A DNA stretch of 64,000 bases from JAIBJN01 sp963775625 (GCA_963775625.1 CAVZJM010000006.1:62001-126000), one strand, 5' to 3'; counted from the stretch's first letter, positions 43,889 through 52,590 are shown. The notes: generated from the letters alone by a model not told the origin. Program-made: numbers and translations.

Positions 43889-45220
43889 GTGAAGCGCTAC
43901 CACGTGACCACCTTCGGGTGCCAGATGAACGCGCACGACTCCGAGCGGATCAAGGGCCTCCTGGAGTCGCTCGGTCTCGGCGAGGCGGTCTCCCAGGAGG
44001 AGGCCGACGTGCTCGTCTTCAACACGTGCACGGTGCGCGAGAAGCCGGACCAGCGCTTCGCCGCGCACCTCGCGCAGGCGGCGGCCCTGAAGAGGGCCGA
44101 CCCGGAGCGCGTGATCGCCGTCGGGGGCTGCTACGCGGAGGCCCAGCGCGAGCGCATCTTCGAGCTCTATCCGTACGTCGACGTCGCCTTCGGCCCGGGG
44201 TCGATCCCGCACCTCGCCGACTGGATCGGCGCGGGCGGCCTGGGCGTCTCACGAGGCAGCTTCGCCGAGTGGAGCCACTTCGCCGGCGACCTGCCGGCGC
44301 GGCGCGAGCGCGCCTTCCAGGCCTGGGTGCAGATCTCGATGGGCTGCAACTCGGTCTGCTCCTACTGCATCGTTCCCGCCGTCCGGGGCAAGGAGCAGAG
44401 CCGCCGGCCGGGGGAGATCGTCGCGGAGGTCACGGGCCTCGCCGCCGACGGGGTCCGCGAGGTGACCCTCCTCGGCCAGAACGTCAACTCGTGGGGGAGA
44501 GACCTGCTGCCGGACATCCGGACGGAGTTCGGCGAGCTCCTGCGCGCGGTCGACGCGGTCGAGGGGATCGAGCGGATCCGCTTCACGAGCCCGCACCCCA
44601 AGGACTTCCGGGAGCCGGTGATCGCGGCCATGGCCGAGTGCGACGCCGTCTGCGAGCACACGCACCTCCCGCTCCAGTCGGGCTCCACGCGCGTCCTCAA
44701 GCGGATGCGCCGCACGTACGGGCGCGAGCGCTACCTGGCGCTCGTCGAGCGCCTCCGCGACGCGATCCCCGACCTCGCGCTGACGACGGACGTCATCGTC
44801 GGCTTCCCCGGGGAGACCGAGGAGGACTTCGGCGAGACGCTCGAGGTCGTGGAGGAAGTCCGCTACGACGGCGCCTTCACGTTCGTCTACAGCCCGCGCG
44901 CCGGCACCGAGGCGGCGGCGATGGCCGACCAGGTCCCCGAGGAGGTCAAGCGCGAGCGCATCGAGCGCCTGATCGACGTCGTGCAGCGGATCGCCCGCGA
45001 GCGAAACGGGGAGCGCGTCGGCGGCGTGGAGGAGGTCCTCGTCGAGGGCCCGAGCCGGACCGACCCCAACGTCCTGCGCGGCCGCACACGCCGCAACACG
45101 ACGGTGAACTTCCGCGGTGACGCCGGGCCCGGTGAGCTCGTGCCCGTGCGGATCGAGACGGCGACGTCGACAACCCTCACCGGCACGGCCGCCGGCGTGC
45201 TCGCCGACACGGTCTCGTGA
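43889..45220 (+). CDS. miaB: tRNA-2-methylthio-N6-dimethylallyladenosine synthase
   Basis: 443 residues. The N-terminal domain has FGCQMNAHDSERIKG and FNTCTVREKPDQ, the radical-SAM cluster is SMGCNSVCSYCIVPAVRGKE near residue 155, and the C-terminal TRAM domain ends the protein. It adds the methylthio group to ms2i6A37 in tRNA. miaA follows, which makes the i6A substrate, so the two steps are encoded side by side. Confidence 0.96.
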   Translation: MKRYHVTTFGCQMNAHDSERIKGLLESLGLGEAVSQEEADVLVFNTCTVREKPDQRFAAHLAQAAALKRADPERVIAVGGCYAEAQRERIFELYPYVDVAFGPGSIPHLADWIGAGGLGVSRGSFAEWSHFAGDLPARRERAFQAWVQISMGCNSVCSYCIVPAVRGKEQSRRPGEIVAEVTGLAADGVREVTLLGQNVNSWGRDLLPDIRTEFGELLRAVDAVEGIERIRFTSPHPKDFREPVIAAMAECDAVCEHTHLPLQSGSTRVLKRMRRTYGRERYLALVERLRDAIPDLALTTDVIVGFPGETEEDFGETLEVVEEVRYDGAFTFVYSPRAGTEAAAMADQVPEEVKRERIERLIDVVQRIARERNGERVGGVEEVLVEGPSRTDPNVLRGRTRRNTTVNFRGDAGPGELVPVRIETATSTTLTGTAAGVLADTVS

Positions 45221-45298
45221 CGTTCCGCGCGCCATGGGTGCGCTTCTTCTCACTATGCTCGCAGCGGAGGGAGGCCCGCGGCCGGCCCCTCCGGCGGG

Positions 45299-46234
45299 AT
45301 GGGAACTGACCGTTCCGGCCGGGGGCGAGGGGGGCTCGTCCTCGCGATCTTCGGGCCGACCGCGTCCGGAAAGAGCGCCGTCGCCGAGGCGCTCGCCGAG
45401 CGGATTCCCGTCGAGATCGTCTCCGCCGACGCGATGCAGGCCTACCGCGGCCTGCCGGTCCTGACGAACCAGTCGGAGCGGCCGACGCGGCTCGTCGGGA
45501 TCTGGCCGCTCGACCACGAGGGCTCCGTCGGCGAGTACCAGCGGCTCGCGCACGCCGCGATCGACGAGCTCCTCGCCGCCGGGCGAACGCCTGTCGTGAC
45601 CGGTGGCACCGGGCTCTACCTGCGCGCCGCGCTTGCCGAGCTCGAGCTCCCGCCGGCGCCGCCACCAGGCGCTCGCGAGCGCTGGGAGCTCCTCTACGAC
45701 AAGGCGGGCTCCGAGGCCGCGCACGCCACTCTGGCCCAGCGCGATCCGGCGGCCGCGGCGCTCGTCCACCCGAACGACCGCCGTCGGGTCGTCCGGGCGC
45801 TCGAGCTCGCCGACGCGGGCGTCTCGCTCGTGCCTGCGAGCAGCCGGCTCTGGACCGAGGACGCGCGCCACCCGACCGCTCTCTTCGGCCTCGATGTCCC
45901 TGCAGAGACCCTGAACCGCCGGATCGACAAGCGCGCGCAGGCCATGCTCGAGCGCGGGGTGGAAGACGAGGTGGCACGCGCTCTCGCCTCACCGCTCTCC
46001 GCGACGGCTCGCAAGGTGATCGGCCTGGACGAGCTCGCCACGCTTCCCCGCGACGAAGCGATCTCGGCGATTGCGCTCAAGACCAGGCAGTACGCCGCGT
46101 ACCAGCGTAAGTGGCTTCGCCGGCTCCCCGGCGTTGTTAGCGTTTCCGCCGACCGTCCTCCGGACGCTGTCGCCGATGAGATTCTCCAAATGGCACGGGC
46201 TCGGCAACGACTACCTGCTGGTCGAGCGGGCTGA
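45299..46234 (+). CDS. miaA: tRNA dimethylallyltransferase
   Basis: 311 residues. The P-loop is FGPTASGKSAVAEAL near residue 20, with VSADAMQAYRGLPV and VTGGTGLYLRAALAEL downstream. The enzyme adds the dimethylallyl group to A37. The gap to miaB (78 bases) contains TATGCT at 45254-45259 as a possible -10. The last 59 bp overlap dapF in another frame. Confidence 0.95.
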   Translation: MGTDRSGRGRGGLVLAIFGPTASGKSAVAEALAERIPVEIVSADAMQAYRGLPVLTNQSERPTRLVGIWPLDHEGSVGEYQRLAHAAIDELLAAGRTPVVTGGTGLYLRAALAELELPPAPPPGARERWELLYDKAGSEAAHATLAQRDPAAAALVHPNDRRRVVRALELADAGVSLVPASSRLWTEDARHPTALFGLDVPAETLNRRIDKRAQAMLERGVEDEVARALASPLSATARKVIGLDELATLPRDEAISAIALKTRQYAAYQRKWLRRLPGVVSVSADRPPDAVADEILQMARARQRLPAGRAG

Positions 46235-46973
46235 CGCCGGTCGGCCGCTGGAGCCGGCGCTCGTTCGCCGGCTCTGCGACTACCACCTCGGCATCGGCTC
46301 GGACGGAGTCCTCGAGGTGCTCGCCGCGGACGGCGCGCGCGCGGAGATCGTGATCTGGAACCCCGACGGCTCGACGGCGGAGCTCTCGGGGAACGGCACC
46401 CGCATCGCCGCCCGCTGGCTCGCCCGGCGGAGCGGTGCGGACGAGGTCGTCGTCGCGGTCGGCCCGCGCCAGGTCGTCGCGCGCATGCGCGGCGGGCTGA
46501 TGGTGGAGACGGAGATGGGCAGGGTCGAAGTCGGCCCGGTCGAGACGCTCGCCGTCAACGGCTCCGAGGTCGAGTTCACGCCGGTCTCGGTCGGGAACCC
46601 GCACGCCGTCATCAGGCGCGAGCCGGACCGCGCCGAGCTCCTTCGCCTGGGCCCGCTGGTCGAGAACCACGATCGCTTCCCGGCGCGGACGAACGTGCAG
46701 CTCGTCCGGGTGGACTCCCGGAGCGAGGCGACCGTCGGCGTCTGGGAGCGCGGGGCGGGGGAGACGCTCTCCTCCGGGACGAGCGCCGTCGCGGTCGCGG
46801 GCGCAGCGGTCGCCAACGGCTGGGCCGACAGCCCGCTGACGGTCCACCTCGTCGGCGGGGACATGGGGGTCGAGCTCGACGAGGGCATGAACGCCCGCCT
46901 CACGGGCGCCGCGCAGGAGATCTGCACCGGTGAGGTCTCGCCCGAGCTGCTCGAGGAGATGGCGGCAGGATGA
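46176..46973 (+). CDS. dapF: Diaminopimelate epimerase family protein lacking the catalytic cysteines
   Basis: 265 residues. The fold is clearly DapF: FSKWHGLGNDYLLVE at the start, DGVLEVL, SGNGTRIAARWLA in the first half and GAGETLSSGTSAVAVAGA in the second. In characterised DapF a cysteine follows GNG-x-R and another stands in CGSG. Here these positions are Ile77 and Ser200, so the known two-base mechanism cannot operate as described. It lies between miaA and a dapL-like gene, so a DAP-related role is likely, but the activity is uncertain. Confidence 0.8.
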   Translation: MRFSKWHGLGNDYLLVERADAGRPLEPALVRRLCDYHLGIGSDGVLEVLAADGARAEIVIWNPDGSTAELSGNGTRIAARWLARRSGADEVVVAVGPRQVVARMRGGLMVETEMGRVEVGPVETLAVNGSEVEFTPVSVGNPHAVIRREPDRAELLRLGPLVENHDRFPARTNVQLVRVDSRSEATVGVWERGAGETLSSGTSAVAVAGAAVANGWADSPLTVHLVGGDMGVELDEGMNARLTGAAQEICTGEVSPELLEEMAAG

Positions 46974-48127
46974 GGTTCGCGCACAGGCTCGACCAGGTAC
47001 CGCCGTACCTCTTCGCCGAGATCGAGCGGCGCATCGAAGCGATGCGCGCGGACGGCGTGGACGTCATCTCCCTCGGCATCGGCGACCCCGACCTGCCCAC
47101 GCCGCCGCCCGTCGTCGAGGCGCTGCAGCGGGCCGCGGAGCGCCCCGAGACGCACCAGTACCCGTCGAACCGCGGCCTGGATGCCTTCCGCGAGGCGGTC
47201 GCCGGCTTCTACGCCCACCGCTTCGGCGTCGACGTCGACCCGGGCTCCGAGGTGATCCCGGTCCTGGGCGGGAAGGAGGCGGTCGCGCACATCGCGCTCG
47301 CGTGCCTCGACCCGGGCGACGTCGCACTGGCCCCCGACCCGGGCTACCCGCCGTATACATCGGGGCCAGTCTTCGCGGGTGCTGAGGTGCACTATCTCCC
47401 GCTCCGGGCCGAGAACGCGTTCATGCCCGACCTCGATTCGATTCCACCGGGAATCGCATCCCAGGCGAACCTTCTCTACTTCAACTACCCGAACAACCCG
47501 ACCGGAGCCGTCGTCGCAGACGGCTTCTTCGAGCAGGCGGTCGCCTTTGCGGGCAAGCGCGACCTCGTCGCCGTTCACGACTCCGCCTACACCGAGATCG
47601 CCTTCGACGGCAACCGCCCGCCGAGCTTTCTCTCCACGCCTGGCGCGAAGGACGTCGGTGTCGAGATCTTCTCGCTCTCCAAGGGCTGGAACATGACCGG
47701 CTGGCGGATCGGCTGGATCGCCGGCAACGCCGCGGTCGTGGAGCGCTACCGCGCGCTCAAGACCAACCTCGACTCCGGGATGTTCGACGCGCTTCAGCTC
47801 GCCGGCGCCGCGGCGCTCACCGAGGCGCGCGACTTTCCGCAGGAGATGTCGGAGGTCTACCGCCGCCGGCGCGACCTGATGATCGACGCACTCGGTGCGA
47901 GCGGGATCGCCGCGGAGCGGCCGCGGGCGACGCCCTACCTCTGGATCCGCGTGCCCGAGGGACACGACTCGGCGAGCTTCACAGAGCTCGTGCTCGAGCA
48001 GGCAGCGGTGATCGTCTCGCCCGGCCCGTCGTTCGGGCCCTCCGGGGAGGGCTACGTCCGCATCTCCCTCACCGTCCCGGACGACCGGCTCGAGGAGGCG
48101 GCGGGCCGGATCGCATCTTCGCTATGA
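46970..48127 (+). CDS. dapL: LL-diaminopimelate aminotransferase-like enzyme
   Basis: 385 residues, class I PLP aminotransferase. SLGIGDPDLPTPP, YFNYPNNPTGAV, the PLP lysine in SLSKGWNMTGWRIGW near residue 235, and the arginine region near the C-terminus are present. The sequence is close in style to the DapL2 type, which turns tetrahydrodipicolinate into LL-DAP in one step. Coupling to dapF (4 bp overlap) and the presence of dapA-dapB elsewhere in the window favour that role over a general aminotransferase. Confidence 0.83.
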   Translation: MRFAHRLDQVPPYLFAEIERRIEAMRADGVDVISLGIGDPDLPTPPPVVEALQRAAERPETHQYPSNRGLDAFREAVAGFYAHRFGVDVDPGSEVIPVLGGKEAVAHIALACLDPGDVALAPDPGYPPYTSGPVFAGAEVHYLPLRAENAFMPDLDSIPPGIASQANLLYFNYPNNPTGAVVADGFFEQAVAFAGKRDLVAVHDSAYTEIAFDGNRPPSFLSTPGAKDVGVEIFSLSKGWNMTGWRIGWIAGNAAVVERYRALKTNLDSGMFDALQLAGAAALTEARDFPQEMSEVYRRRRDLMIDALGASGIAAERPRATPYLWIRVPEGHDSASFTELVLEQAAVIVSPGPSFGPSGEGYVRISLTVPDDRLEEAAGRIASSL

Positions 48128-48289
48128 GCTTCTGATGGAATGTTGGCCCGCCGACTGGGTGTGCTGGGTGGTTCGAGGCAAGGACGCAGGGAGCGCTCAT
48201 ACCTGGAGAGGTATGGGCGCAACTGAGGACGCTGCCTCGGGCCGCCCAGCGCGGCCAGGCGGCATGGCTCTTCATTCGGTCAGGAGCTC
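48126..48289. repeat. Structured interspersed repeat, copy D
   Basis: The left arm begins within the dapL stop codon and pairs with the right arm ending in GAGCTC at 48289. The inner hairpin is CATACC (48198-48203) with GGTATG (48210-48215), a third compensated version of the stem in copies A-C. The core AAGGACGCAGGGAGCGCT is shared with copy A. Confidence 0.83.
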
Positions 48290-48306
48290 GAAGGTCGAAT
48301 CGCGGG

Positions 48307-48312
48307 CATAAT
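48307..48312 (+). promoter_or_regulatory. Putative -10 box for hflX
   Basis: CATAAT stands 6 bases before the GTG at 48319, just past repeat copy D. It predicts a leaderless message. Confidence 0.5.
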
Positions 48313-48318
48313 CGCCCT

Positions 48319-49633
48319 GTGACCCACCACCAGCCGGACCCCGCGCCCGGAGCGGAGCCCGAGCGCGGATTCGTCGTCGCCGTGCTGGGCCCCGGAGTGG
48401 ACGAGAGCGAGGAGCTGGGCGAGCTGCGCGAGCTTCTGCGCACCGCCGGCGTCACGCCGGTCGGGGAGCTCGTCCAGCGCCGCCCTGCCCCCGATGCCCG
48501 AACCTACGTGGGCAAGGGCAAGCTGGAGGAGCTGAAGCGGCTCGTCAAGGACGCCGCCGCGGAGTCGCTGATCGTCGACGACGAGCTCGACCCGGGCCAG
48601 CAGCGGCGGCTGGAAGACGCGCTAAGCGCACGCGTCGTCGACCGCACGCAGCTCATCCTCGACATCTTCGCCCAGCATGCACGGAGCGCCGAGGGCAAGC
48701 TGCAGGTCGAGCTGGCGCAGCTGGAGTACAACCTCCCCCGCATGCGCGGCATGTGGCAGCACCTCGAGCGGCTCGGCGGCGGGATCGGCACGCGGGGCCC
48801 CGGAGAGTCCCAGCTGGAGACGGACCGTCGCCTGGCACGCCGGCGGGTCGGGCTCCTCAAGCGCAGGCTGCGAGAGCTGGAGCGGCGCCGCGCGGTGCAG
48901 CGAAAGGCGCGCGAGCGCTCGGCGGCCCCCGTCGTCGCGCTCGCCGGCTACACCAACGCGGGAAAATCGACCCTCCTCAATGCGCTGACGGACGCCGACG
49001 CCTCCGTGGACGACCGGCTCTTCGAGACGCTCGACCCGACCACCCGCGGTTTCGAGCACGACGGCCGGCGCTACCTCGTCACCGACACGGTCGGATTCAT
49101 CCGCCGCCTGCCTCACCAGCTCGTCGAGGGGTTTGCGGCGACCCTGGAGGAGACCCTGCTCGCGGATCTCGTCCTTCACGTGGCCGACGCCTCGCTCCCT
49201 GATGAGCACCTCGACGCGACCATTGCTGCCGTCGACTCGGTGCTCGCCGGAATCGGGGCGGACGACCTCCCGGTCGAGCTGGTCCTGAACAAGGTCGACC
49301 TCGTCGATCCCCTCCGGCGGCGGCGCCTGGGAAACCGCTTTCCGGGCGCGCTCCAGATCTCGGCCCGAGAGGGAGAGGGGCTGCCCGACCTGCGAGCGCA
49401 CATCGCCGGCCGCTTCGCGGATCGGTTCCGCCCGGTTCGACTGCTCGTTCCCGTACGAGGACGGCCGAGTGCTGAAGGAGCTGTACGACCTGGGAGCGCC
49501 CATCGAGGAGCGTGTCGACCGCGCCGACGGCGTCCTCGTGCGAGCGCGACTGCCCGAACGCGAGCTGTCCCGCTACGCCCCCTACCTGATCGCGGAGGCC
49601 GACGCTCCCGCCGTCGAGGCCCACGAAGCGTGA
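48319..49633 (+). CDS. hflX: GTPase HflX, with an apparent frameshift near its end
   Basis: About 437 residues if the frame is corrected. The N-terminal HflX domain includes DARTYVGKGKLEELKRL and GPGESQLETDRRLARRR; the GTPase domain has GYTNAGKSTLLNALTD near residue 215. HflX rescues stalled ribosomes and splits 70S under stress. At 49450-49454 the frame breaks: in-frame reading continues past 49633 into dut, while the expected C-terminus (FPYEDGRVLKELYDLGAPIE) is one base over and ends at TGA 49631-49633, overlapping the dut start as GTGA. An extra C in a short C run is the simplest explanation. Confidence 0.88.
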
Positions 49634-50064
49634 TCGAGCTTCCCGTCGTCCGCCTGCGGGAGGAGGCCACGCTGCCCGGACGGGCGTACGTGGGGGACGC
49701 CGGGCTCGACCTCTCGACGTGCGAGCGCGTGCAGCTCGCTCCCGGCGAGCGCGCCGTCGTCTCCACCGGGCTCGCTGTCGCGATCCCGGAGGGCTTCGCA
49801 GGCTTCGTCCAGCCTCGCTCGGGCCTCGCAGCCCGGCACGGCATCACGGTGGTCAACTCGCCGGGGCTGATCGACGCCGGCTACCGCGGCGAGATCCGCG
49901 TCGTTCTCCTGAACACCGATCGAGACCAGACCTTCGTTGCCGAGCCCGGCGACCGCATCGCACAACTCGTCGTCCTGCCCGTGCCGGAGCTCGAGCCCGT
50001 GGAGCTCGACGCCCTGCCCGAGAGCGAGCGCGGCGTCAGGGGCTTCGGCTCCTCTCGGACCTGA
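49630..50064 (+). CDS. dut: dUTP diphosphatase
   Basis: 144 residues. Trimeric dUTPase motifs are GDAGLDLS, QPRSGLAARHGI, GLIDAGYRGEIRVVLLN and GDRIAQLVVLPV, with a C-terminal RGVRGFGSSRT arm that closes the active site. It turns dUTP into dUMP. The GTG overlaps the hflX stop. Without a stop before 49630 in the same frame, a naive reading would fuse it to HflX, which is rejected. Confidence 0.94.
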   Translation: MIELPVVRLREEATLPGRAYVGDAGLDLSTCERVQLAPGERAVVSTGLAVAIPEGFAGFVQPRSGLAARHGITVVNSPGLIDAGYRGEIRVVLLNTDRDQTFVAEPGDRIAQLVVLPVPELEPVELDALPESERGVRGFGSSRT

Positions 50065-50066
50065 CG

Positions 50067-50516
50067 ATGGAGCCGCGCATCCGGGTGTCCGCCATCCTGC
50101 GGCGCGAGAGCCGAGTCCTGCTCGTGCGGCACGAGAAGGCCGGCCGTGAGTACTGGCTCTTGCCGGGCGGAGGCGTGAGCCCGGGGGAGACGCTGCTGGA
50201 AGCCGTGAAACGCGAGCTGGCCGAGGAGGTCGGGCTCGAGGAGGACTTCCCGCTCGAGGGCCCGGTGGCGCTCGCGGACTCGATCTCCCCACCGGGCTGG
50301 CCGCCCAAGCACGTCGTCCACATCGTCTTCGCCGGCAACCTCGGCGACCGCTCGCTCGAGAGCGTGACCTCCGGGGACGAGGCCGTTCGCAACCACCGGC
50401 TCTTCGACGTCGAGGAGCTGGCGGAGCTGGCGCTCCACCCGCCGATCCAGCGCTTCCTCGCCCGCTGGCAGCCCGGCGACCCGACGGTCTATCTCGGCTC
50501 GCTCTGGGCGCCCTGA
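50067..50516 (+). CDS. NUDIX hydrolase
   Basis: 149 residues. The Nudix box fits G-x5-E-x7-REUxEExGU as GGVSPGETLLEAVKRELAEE followed by VGL, near residue 37. The start ATG is 3 bases after dut. The family cleaves nucleoside diphosphates linked to other groups, often for nucleotide-pool cleaning, which suits its place beside dut; the substrate is open. Confidence 0.9.
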   Translation: MEPRIRVSAILRRESRVLLVRHEKAGREYWLLPGGGVSPGETLLEAVKRELAEEVGLEEDFPLEGPVALADSISPPGWPPKHVVHIVFAGNLGDRSLESVTSGDEAVRNHRLFDVEELAELALHPPIQRFLARWQPGDPTVYLGSLWAP

Positions 50517-50524
50517 CGACACGG

Positions 50525-50549
50525 CCCGTGCGCCTCTCGCGCGGGTTTT
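50525..50549 (+). terminator. Terminator after the NUDIX gene
   Basis: An 8 bp stem with one T-G pair (50525-50532 with 50538-50545) is followed by TTTT, 9 bases after the stop. It separates the hflX-dut-nudix run from the subtilase. Confidence 0.6.
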
Positions 50550-50649
50550 CGCGCTAGGACCCCGGTAGGGGGCGCAGACCGGTCGCGGAGGGCACCGCCT
50601 GCCGGCGCGCGGATCGGGCACGCACGTTCGAGGTCTCGACGAGGCGAGT

Positions 50650-50722
50650 CACTCGAACGGGTGAATTCTCGCGCCTGCTCACCCGAACAGGGGAGGCTCG
50701 GGCAGGCATTCGCCCCTAGCGT
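50650..50722 (+). promoter_or_regulatory. Direct repeats and -10 box upstream of the subtilase
   Basis: Two 15-base copies (50650-50664 and 50680-50694, form CACYCGAACRGGKGA) are exactly 30 bases apart, about three helix turns. The second lies near the -35 position of a TAGCGT box (50717-50722). This pattern suits an activator or repressor bound on one face of the DNA. The rest of the 50550-50781 gap shows no gene. Confidence 0.45.
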
Positions 50723-50781
50723 CGGGTCTGGGAATTGATTGCGGCCCCGCGCCCTGCGCGGAGAAGGGAATCGAGAGGACT

Positions 50782-52590
50782 ATGCGGCTCAACGGCTCGT
50801 CGAAGGGGGAAACCCGATCGAGCGCTCTCTGGGGCAAGCCCTCCAAGGGAGAGACTCGCTCGAGCGCTCTCTGGGGCAAGGGCGGCCGCGGCGCCGCGCT
50901 GGTGCTGCTCGTAGCCGTCGCCTTGGGCGCGCCCATCGCGGCCGGCGCAGAGAGGTCTTCCAGGTCCCACGACATGACAATTCGGGCGTACCTCTCGCCC
51001 GGCCTGCTCGAGAAGGCGAAGGCAGCTCCGAACAGCACGTTCAACGTCATCGTCCAGGGATCGCGCGGCGAGACCTCGGGCGAGGTCGCAAGCGACGTCC
51101 GGGCCGCGCGCAGCTCCGATCCCGGTCGGGGCGTCGGCGTGCGCGACCGCTTCCGCGCGGTCAGCGGCGTCGCGGCGCAGCTCACCGGCCGGCAGATCCT
51201 GCGGCTGGCCCAGCGAGCCGACATCAGGGCGATCACGAGCGACGCTCCCGTCGTCCTGTCCGGGTACTCGAGCAGCCAGCGCTGGCCGTACGTCGCCGGC
51301 CTCCACAACGTGTGGAATCAGCCCGCGGCCCTGAACGCCCCCGCGATCGCGATCGTGGACTCCGGTATCCAGGCCGGCCGCTCCGACTTTGGAGGACGCG
51401 TGGTCGCCGAGGTGAACCTGACCTCGATTCTGCCGAACTCCCCCGGCGACGGGCGCGGCCACGGTACCTTCGTCGCAGCGATCGCGGCCGGCGAGAGGCT
51501 CGGACGCTCCGGCGCCTCCCCGGAGTCCGACATCGTCTCCATCGACGTGATGGACGACAGCGGGATGGCAATGACGCGGGACGTGATCGCGGCCGCGGAC
51601 TGGATCCTCGCGAACAAGAATCTCTACAACATCCGCGTCGCCAACTTCTCGCTCCACAGCGCGTCGCCGGCGAGCGTCTTCTTCGATCCGCTCGACCGGG
51701 CGGTCGAGAAGCTCTGGTTCAACGGCGTCGTGGTCGTCACCGCGGCGGGGAACTACGGCGTCGGCGGCGCGCCCGGCGGCGTCACGTTCGCCCCCGGCAA
51801 CGATCCGTTCGTGATCACGGTCGGCGCAGCCGACATCAACCGCACCGTGAGGACGAGCGACGACTTCGCAGCTCCCTGGTCGGCCTGGGGCTACACGCTC
51901 GACGGGTTTGCGAAGCCCGAACTCGGCGCCCCCGGTCGGTACATGATCGCCCCGGTCCCCGGCACCGCAACGCTCATGTCCGAGCGACCCGCCAGCGTCA
52001 AGCCGTACAACACCATGGAGCTCTCGGGAACGTCGTTCGCGGCCCCGGTCGTGGCCGGCGCCGCGGCGCAGGTCCTCGCCCGCCATCCCGAGTGGACGCC
52101 CGACCAGGTGAAGGGCGCGCTGATGCTGTCCGCCAATGACACGCCCAGCGCCACCCTCGGCTCGCTCGGCGTCGGCATGGTGAATGCCGCCGCGGCGGCG
52201 GCAGTCGTCGACCCGCCCAACCCGAACGCCGCGCTGAACGAGTTCGTCGGCCCGGCCGGCGACGGCAGCGGCCCGATGTTCGACGCGGCCAGCTGGGCCA
52301 ACGTCGCGCAGAGCGACGCCTCGTGGGCCTCCGCCTCCTGGGCTTCGGCCTCCTGGGCCTCCGCCTCCTGGGCGAACGCTTCCTGGGCCTCTGCCTCCTG
52401 GGCCTCCGCCTCCTGGGCGAACGCCTCCTGGGCCTCGGCCTCCTGGGCCTCTGCCTCGTGGGCGAGCGCCTCCTGGGCCTCCGCCTCGTGGGCGTCGGCC
52501 TCCTGGGCCGACAACGCCGACGGCGAGCTCGGCATCAATGGCGAGCTGATCGCCCCCGACGAGCTCGCAGAGCTCGGAATCGGCGGCTAG
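50782..52590 (+). CDS. Secreted S8 subtilase with Trp-periodic C-terminal repeats
   Basis: 602 residues. The N-terminus carries two copies of a 13-residue motif ending in SSALWGK (residues 7-19 and 21-33) before a hydrophobic signal or anchor segment (about 36-52). The subtilase domain has the triad Asp193 (AIVDSGIQ), His227 (GRGHGTFVA) and Ser418 (GTSFAAPVVAG). After the domain, 13 pentads of the form ASAS-Trp give one tryptophan every five residues (W515 to W575), then an acidic tail. It is probably exported. A ribosome-binding site AGAGGA precedes the ATG. Confidence 0.93.
   Translation: MRLNGSSKGETRSSALWGKPSKGETRSSALWGKGGRGAALVLLVAVALGAPIAAGAERSSRSHDMTIRAYLSPGLLEKAKAAPNSTFNVIVQGSRGETSGEVASDVRAARSSDPGRGVGVRDRFRAVSGVAAQLTGRQILRLAQRADIRAITSDAPVVLSGYSSSQRWPYVAGLHNVWNQPAALNAPAIAIVDSGIQAGRSDFGGRVVAEVNLTSILPNSPGDGRGHGTFVAAIAAGERLGRSGASPESDIVSIDVMDDSGMAMTRDVIAAADWILANKNLYNIRVANFSLHSASPASVFFDPLDRAVEKLWFNGVVVVTAAGNYGVGGAPGGVTFAPGNDPFVITVGAADINRTVRTSDDFAAPWSAWGYTLDGFAKPELGAPGRYMIAPVPGTATLMSERPASVKPYNTMELSGTSFAAPVVAGAAAQVLARHPEWTPDQVKGALMLSANDTPSATLGSLGVGMVNAAAAAAVVDPPNPNAALNEFVGPAGDGSGPMFDAASWANVAQSDASWASASWASASWASASWANASWASASWASASWANASWASASWASASWASASWASASWASASWADNADGELGINGELIAPDELAELGIGG
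52312..52509 (+). repeat. 15 bp tandem repeat encoding the ASASW pentads
   Basis: Thirteen near-identical 15 bp units (pattern TCCTGGGCCTCYGCC, with some units AAC or TCG variants) lie at the 3' end of the subtilase gene. Variants are mostly silent or Ser-to-Asn, so the peptide period is under selection or recently expanded. Confidence 0.85.

Noticed and set aside
48319..50064. In-frame HflX-dUTPase fusion
   Set aside because: The stretch between 49453 and 49630 reads as low-complexity Arg/Pro in this frame, while the +1 frame gives the true HflX C-terminus and a normal GTGA overlap with dut.
52312..52509. CRISPR array
   Set aside because: The 15 bp units are contiguous, have no spacers and encode the in-frame protein tail.
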